Positions 6,515 through 10,191 of a stretch of DNA of 10,191 nucleotides are shown here, in pieces (positions within the stretch are counted from its first letter, which is position 1; each line of letters begins with the position of its first letter). The DNA comes from Chloroflexota bacterium (GTDB lineage: Bacteria > Chloroflexota > UBA6077 > CF-72): NCBI GenBank assembly GCA_019247135.1, contig JAFAPL010000162.1:1-10191 (forward strand), given 5' to 3'. The translations under genes were made by a program, and so were the position numbers. The notes below the pieces were generated by a model that did not search any database, was not told where the DNA came from, and worked only from the letters and a program-made list of their open reading frames with translations.

Positions 6515-6520
6515 AGCATA
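6515..6520 (-). promoter_or_regulatory. Putative -10 element for the dehydrogenase operon
   Basis: Read on the - strand this is TATGCT, a good TANNNT match, ending 9 bases before the ATG at 6505. A transcript starting 6-7 bases downstream would have a leader of only 2-3 bases, which fits the lack of a Shine-Dalgarno at this gene. I see no convincing -35 box. The position inside the divergent intergenic gap is the main support. Confidence 0.4.
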
Positions 6521-6568
6521 CTGCGCGTTTGGCGGTAGCCGCGTGTGCTCAGCGGGCTGTCCACGGGC

Positions 6569-6574
6569 TACGAT
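6569..6574 (+). promoter_or_regulatory. Putative -10 element for the KdgD-like gene
   Basis: TACGAT matches TANNNT and lies in the short gap shared with the divergent dehydrogenase operon. The expected transcription start is near 6581, giving a leader of 8-14 bases before the TTG at 6589 or the ATG at 6595. If so, the AAGGG at 6576-6580 would lie at or before the RNA 5' end and could not serve as a ribosome site. No clear -35 box is seen. Confidence 0.4.
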
Positions 6575-6594
6575 GAAGGGCAAAGCCATTGCCC

Positions 6595-7548
6595 ATGTTG
6601 CCCGACAGCCTCAAAGCGCGCCTGCGTGGCGCGATCGCCTTCCCCATCACGCCGTATGCCGCCGACGGTGCGGTCGATCTGGATGCGGTTCGCCGCAACG
6701 CAGCCTGGCTGCCGGACCGCGGCATCTGCGCGGTCGTCGCGCCAAGCGGTACAGGCGAGCTGTTTGGACTCAGTGCGGAGGAGTGTGCCGCGGTTACACG
6801 CGCGACCGTCGAGGCAATCGCGGGTCGCGTGCCCGTGATCGCCGCGGTGGGCTTCAACTCACAGACGGGTATCGAGCTCACACGAAAAGCCGAAGCGGCT
6901 GGCGCGGACGGGATTCTCATCCTGCCTCCGTACTACGCGGCCCCCGACCCGAACGGACTGGTCGAGTACTACGCCACGGTCGCCCGCGCGACGTCGCTCG
7001 GAGTGATGCCGTACGCGCGCGACGCGGCCGCGTTCACGCCGACCATCCTCGAGAAGCTCGTTCGCAGCGTGCCGAACCTGGTCGCGTTCAAGGACGGCCG
7101 CGGCGACGTCCGACTGTTTCAGCGTCTGCGGGAGCACATCCTCGAGACCGACGGTGAAGCGCGCCTGGCCTGGCTCGCCGGGGTCGGCGACGATCTGGTA
7201 GGCGCCTACTTTGCCGCGGGCGCGGAGGGCTTCACGTCGTCACTCGCGTGCTTCTGGCCTGAGGCTTCCGCCGAGTTGTACAGGCTCGCCAGCAGCGGCG
7301 ACTTCAAGGGGCTCGCCGAGTACCACGCGCGCGTCGTGCGGCCCTTCTACGAGTTGCGGCAACGCGGACGTGGCTTCGAGGTCTCGGTGATGAAAGCGGC
7401 GATGGAGCTGCTCGGCCACCCGGCCGGCCCGCCACGCCCACCACTGGGCCAGCTTTCCGCACAAGACCGCGACGATCTGCAGGCGATCCTGCGACGTCTG
7501 AACGTGCCCACGGCCGCCCAGCGCGGCCAAACCGCCGTCGCGGCCTGA
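6595..7548 (+). CDS. kdgD: 5-dehydro-4-deoxyglucarate dehydratase-like, DapA/KdgD family
   Basis: A class I (Schiff-base) aldolase-fold protein of 317 residues from the ATG at 6595; a TTG at 6589 lies 8 bases after AAGGG and would add two residues, so the exact start is open. The predicted reaction is dehydration and decarboxylation of 5-dehydro-4-deoxy-D-glucarate to 2,5-dioxopentanoate, in glucarate/galactarate catabolism. Seen: GAIAFPITPYAADGAVD at the N-terminus, the substrate-carboxylate loop PSGTGELFGLS, ILPPYY, the catalytic Tyr in PYARD (Y140) and the Schiff-base Lys in VAFKDGRGD (K166). The FKDGxGD form is that of KdgD rather than of dihydrodipicolinate synthase. The C-terminal 20 residues are variable. 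It is divergent from the dehydrogenase operon across an 89-base gap and may share control with it. No 2-oxoglutarate semialdehyde dehydrogenase or glucarate dehydratase is in the window, so the pathway is not confirmed. Confidence 0.85.
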   Translation: MLPDSLKARLRGAIAFPITPYAADGAVDLDAVRRNAAWLPDRGICAVVAPSGTGELFGLSAEECAAVTRATVEAIAGRVPVIAAVGFNSQTGIELTRKAEAAGADGILILPPYYAAPDPNGLVEYYATVARATSLGVMPYARDAAAFTPTILEKLVRSVPNLVAFKDGRGDVRLFQRLREHILETDGEARLAWLAGVGDDLVGAYFAAGAEGFTSSLACFWPEASAELYRLASSGDFKGLAEYHARVVRPFYELRQRGRGFEVSVMKAAMELLGHPAGPPRPPLGQLSAQDRDDLQAILRRLNVPTAAQRGQTAVAA

Positions 7549-7620
7549 TCTGGTCTTCGGCTCAACCGGCCGTCATTCCGCGCCGCGAATGGGCTGTACG
7601 GCACACTGATCCCGTGACAC

Positions 7621-8415
7621 ATGTGGCGTGACCACGAAGCGCTCGGTCGGAGCCCCACGGTGCAGGCCAGCGGCCTGACCAAGACCTTCGGCAAGCTCGT
7701 GGCGGTCCGTGATGTGTCGCTCCAGGCAAGGGCTGGCGAGGTGTTTGGGTTTCTCGGACCGAACGGCGCCGGCAAAAGCACCACCATCCGTATGTTGACG
7801 GGACTCGTACGACCCACTAGCGGAACCGCTCAGGTGGCTGGCTTCGACGTGGTCACTGAGACGCAGGAGGTGAAGCGGCGGGTCGGCTATCTGGCGGAGA
7901 CGCCTTACCTCTACCAGAAGCTCACCGGACGTGAGTTCCTGGGGTTCATGGGCGGGCTCTACGGGGTCGCACCACCGCTCGCGGCCCAACGTGCTGAGCG
8001 CCTGCTGGCGCTCTTCGAGCTCTCCGAAAAGGCCGACGACCTGGTCGAGTCGTACTCGCACGGCATGCGCCAGAAGCTAGGCCTCGCGGGCGCGATGCTG
8101 CATGAGCCGCAGGTGCTCTTTCTGGATGAACCGACCTCGGGCCTGGACCCGCGTAGTGCGCGGCTGGTCAAAGACCTGCTGGTGGCGCTGGTGGAACGGG
8201 GACATACCGTTTTTTTGTCGACGCATGTGCTGGAGATTGCCGAGCACCTGTGCCATCGGGTGGGCATCATCGATCACGGTCGATTGATCGCGACGGGGAC
8301 TCTCGAGGAATTGCGGCAGCAGGCGCCGCGCGAAGCGGGCTCGCTGGAGGACATCTTCCTTCAGCTCACGGGTGGCGGCGAGGAACGCGAGCTTGCGGCG
8401 TACTTACGCGATTAG
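7621..8415 (+). CDS. ABC transporter ATP-binding protein (ABC-2 exporter type)
   Basis: The 264-residue ATPase would power the permease encoded immediately downstream. Motifs in order: Walker A GPNGAGKST (residues 46-54), a Q-loop in which the usual Gln is Glu (YLAETPYLY, E93), signature SYSHGMRQK (144-152), Walker B VLFLDE (165-170, with catalytic E170), D-loop SGLD, and H-loop H202 in LSTHVLE. The YSHGMRQ form of the signature and the Glu in the Q-loop are common in ABC-2 type export/resistance ATPases of the YhaQ/CcmA kind. The start is the ATG at 7621; a GTG at 7660, directly before QASGLTKTFG, is an alternative. No good Shine-Dalgarno is visible. The 3' end overlaps the permease frame by up to 44 bases, which implies coupling. 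The exported substrate is unknown. Confidence 0.93.
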   Translation: MWRDHEALGRSPTVQASGLTKTFGKLVAVRDVSLQARAGEVFGFLGPNGAGKSTTIRMLTGLVRPTSGTAQVAGFDVVTETQEVKRRVGYLAETPYLYQKLTGREFLGFMGGLYGVAPPLAAQRAERLLALFELSEKADDLVESYSHGMRQKLGLAGAMLHEPQVLFLDEPTSGLDPRSARLVKDLLVALVERGHTVFLSTHVLEIAEHLCHRVGIIDHGRLIATGTLEELRQQAPREAGSLEDIFLQLTGGGEERELAAYLRD

Positions 8416-10117
8416 CGTCCCGCTCGAGCGCGGCGAGACGGCGCGGGTGCGCGCACGGTCCGCGCTGGCGCTGCTGATCTGGCAGCGGATCCGTCTCGGA
8501 TGGAACCGCATCACGCGTGGCCCAGGCAGGGGCAGGCGTGAGCTCGGAGCGGCGTTCATGGTGGTCTTCATCGCGGGCTTCTTCGGCTTCGCCGGACTCA
8601 ATACGGGCTGGCTGGTCGAACGCATTGGTCGGACAGATCAGACCGCCGCCGAAGCCTCGATTGCGGCGCTGCTCGCCGCCATCAGCTTTCTCACGCTGGT
8701 CACCAGCCTGGGCAGCGCATTTCATCATCTGTTCCTCGCGCCCGATCTCGAGCTCCTGCTGGCCGCGCCGGTGCCACCGCGCAGCTTTTTGTGGCTGAAA
8801 GTGTTCGAGACCTGGCGCGACTCAGTCCACGTCCTGCTGTTCCAGGCCGCGGCGCTGATCGGTATCGGCCAGGCTCTACACGTTCCGCTCGCGTACTACC
8901 CGCTGGCCGAGCTCATGGGCATCCTGCTCACGCTTGGCGCGAGCTTGATCGGGGTTACCTTCACTCTGATCCTGGCCCGACTCCGATTGGGTGAGCCGCT
9001 GCTCGGTGTGGTCCGCGTTATCTCCATTTTGTTGTTTGTGCCTATCGGCTTGCTCGGCGTGCCGACGCTCGGCTTCGGCCGCGGCCGATTCTCGCCCGTC
9101 CTTGGACAGGGCAGCGTCGAGGCTGTCGCGACGTCGTTACATGATGTCGCGTCGACACCCGCGTGGCTGCCCACGCGATGGGCCACGAACATCGCGCTCG
9201 TTCAACCGGAGGCCCTTACCTCAACGGTGCTTCTGGTCGCGCTCGCCGTCGTGGTTGTGGGGATCAGCCACGTCACCTTCGATGGCTTATTTCAGTTCGG
9301 CTGGGAGCGCGCGCGTTTCGCCGCGCCTCGGTCCGCCATCCGCGCCATGCCACGGCTGAAGACGGCACAGAGACCGCCTCGCAACCCGGTGCTCGGGCTG
9401 TTACAGAAGGACTGGCGCACGCTCGTACGCGATCCTCGCTGGCGCACCGGGGCGGTGATCAGTCTCGTTGCGCTCGGGCTGCCAGTGGTGGCGGTCGTCA
9501 CCGGGGATCCGTTTGCGCGGCTTGCGCCCGGGGCGCGGTTCTGGCTCGGGCTCGTGCCTGTGCCGTACCTGGCCTACATCTTCGGCAGCCAGCAGGGTGC
9601 GGCCACCCTGGCGTACGAAGGACGAAACATCGCGCTCCTGCGGGCCGCGCCCGTCGGTATGGGTCGTGTGGTGCTCGCCAAGGTGCTCGGCGGACTGGGC
9701 ATGGTGCTCGGCGTGACGTTGCTTCTGACCCTGGTGCTTTCGATGTCGCGCTCGGCGCAGCCAGTCGAGCTGATCGAAGCGCTGCTCGCGGCGACGTGGT
9801 TGTCAATCGGCGCGACCGTCGCCGCGGTCGCGGGCGCTGCACTCACGGTCGACTTCGAGAGTGACAATCCGCAGCGACGCGTCGGATGTATGGGCACGAT
9901 CGTCACGTCCTTGTTGTCGGTGTTCTTTTTTGGCACCAATACGGCCTTGTTCGGATGGGCGGTGCTCCGAGCGCTGGGCGGCGTGCCGCGTCCGGTCCTC
10001 GTTTTCGCGCCCGTGCTCGACTTCGGACTGGCCGCGCTGGCAGTGCTGTCGGTGGTCGCGATCGCGTGGGCAGCGCACCTGGGACTCAAACGCCTCGCCG
10101 GCTGGGAAGCGAGTTAG
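8372..10117 (+). CDS. ABC exporter permease with two ABC-2-like halves
   Basis: A 581-residue integral membrane protein with about 12 hydrophobic segments (roughly 59-81, 96-116, 151-170, 174-205, 212-235, 284-303, 359-378, 387-406, 431-458, 468-492, 507-533, 541-568). Both halves hold the same kind of coupling motif: DLELLLAAPVPPRSFLWLK near 125-143 and EGRNIALLRAAPVGMGRVVL near 416-435. It therefore looks like two six-helix ABC-2 permease modules in one chain, twice the size of a simple ABC-2 subunit. The long cytosolic linker (about 304-358) is rich in Arg/Lys/Pro. It pairs with the ATPase just upstream. The start is uncertain: GTG 8372 gives the full frame; TTG 8393, 8 bases after GAGGA, and GTG 8447, beyond the ATPase stop, are also possible and cost only N-terminal cytosolic residues. 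The substrate is unknown. Confidence 0.85.
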   Translation: MAARNASLRRTYAISVPLERGETARVRARSALALLIWQRIRLGWNRITRGPGRGRRELGAAFMVVFIAGFFGFAGLNTGWLVERIGRTDQTAAEASIAALLAAISFLTLVTSLGSAFHHLFLAPDLELLLAAPVPPRSFLWLKVFETWRDSVHVLLFQAAALIGIGQALHVPLAYYPLAELMGILLTLGASLIGVTFTLILARLRLGEPLLGVVRVISILLFVPIGLLGVPTLGFGRGRFSPVLGQGSVEAVATSLHDVASTPAWLPTRWATNIALVQPEALTSTVLLVALAVVVVGISHVTFDGLFQFGWERARFAAPRSAIRAMPRLKTAQRPPRNPVLGLLQKDWRTLVRDPRWRTGAVISLVALGLPVVAVVTGDPFARLAPGARFWLGLVPVPYLAYIFGSQQGAATLAYEGRNIALLRAAPVGMGRVVLAKVLGGLGMVLGVTLLLTLVLSMSRSAQPVELIEALLAATWLSIGATVAAVAGAALTVDFESDNPQRRVGCMGTIVTSLLSVFFFGTNTALFGWAVLRALGGVPRPVLVFAPVLDFGLAALAVLSVVAIAWAAHLGLKRLAGWEAS

Positions 10118-10118
10118 C

Positions 10119-10191
10119 TCAGGCGCCGACGACGAAGCGGTGACCGTCGCTGGTGACGTGGACGTGAACGTCGGTCTCGTAGAGCCGGCTG
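10119..10191 (-). CDS. C-terminal end of an unidentified gene (partial)
   Basis: A - strand frame runs in from the right edge and stops with TGA at 10119-10121, one base after the permease stop. The 23 visible codons have G or C at nearly every third position and end LYETDVHVHVTSDGHRFVVGA. The alternating hydrophobic/polar pattern suggests a beta-strand-rich C-terminus. Too little is present to name a family, and a chance open frame of this length is possible. Confidence 0.4.
   Translation of the reverse strand, partial: SRLYETDVHVHVTSDGHRFVVGA

Noticed and set aside
5558..6538. 326-codon open frame on the + strand
   Set aside because: It lies wholly antisense to the CtBP-like dehydrogenase, whose catalytic motifs are complete; the translation is Arg/His/Asp-rich with no recognisable motif, as expected from a high-GC shadow frame.
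6595..7548. Assignment as dihydrodipicolinate synthase (DapA)
   Set aside because: The FKDGxGD Schiff-base region and PYARD tyrosine region fit KdgD better than DapA, and no lysine-pathway genes are nearby.
7549..7620. Possible terminator or promoter between the KdgD-like and ABC genes
   Set aside because: Only a five-base cattc/gaatg stem without a T-run and no convincing TANNNT hexamer were found.

Overview
The window is a GC-rich (by eye about two-thirds G+C), densely coding stretch of a bacterial chromosome. Gaps are short, start codons often overlap the preceding stop, GTG and possibly TTG starts are used, and Shine-Dalgarno signals are weak or absent at several genes. This suits a free-living high-GC lineage such as Chloroflexota or Actinomycetota, but the sequence does not fix the taxon. 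I see no mobile element, tRNA, rRNA, CRISPR array or frameshifted gene. No stretch longer than about 190 bases lacks a supported gene, and most of the 190-base gap holds a small membrane-protein ORF.

Layout. (1) Bases 1-2681, + strand: the C-terminal part of a thiamine-diphosphate (ThDP) enzyme of the acetolactate synthase family, then, by overlapping stop/start codons, a HipA-family kinase and a DUF3037 protein. (2) Bases 2639-6505, - strand: read in transcription order, two tandem D-2-hydroxyacid dehydrogenases, then a two-subunit ThDP decarboxylase resembling sulfopyruvate/phosphonopyruvate decarboxylases (alpha and beta with a one-base stop/start overlap), then a stand-alone CheY-like receiver whose 3' end overlaps the DUF3037 gene head to head by 43 bases. 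Between the second dehydrogenase and the alpha subunit, on the + strand, lies a 41-codon ORF for a single-pass membrane microprotein. (3) Bases 6595-7548, + strand, divergent from the dehydrogenases: a KdgD-like 5-dehydro-4-deoxyglucarate dehydratase. (4) Bases 7621-10117, + strand: an ABC exporter made of an ATPase and a large permease with two related halves. (5) At the right edge, the last 23 codons of an unidentified - strand gene.

How the genes may work together. Two different ThDP decarboxylases, two D-2-hydroxyacid dehydrogenases and a sugar-acid dehydratase of the DapA/KdgD family all act on 2-oxo or 2-hydroxy acids. The centre of the window is therefore probably a 2-oxoacid / 2-hydroxyacid or sugar-acid catabolic locus whose actual substrate cannot be read from sequence. 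The HipA-DUF3037 pair is a compact conserved-looking module of unknown role, and the most interesting unit for follow-up. The ABC exporter and receiver show no clear functional link to the metabolic genes.
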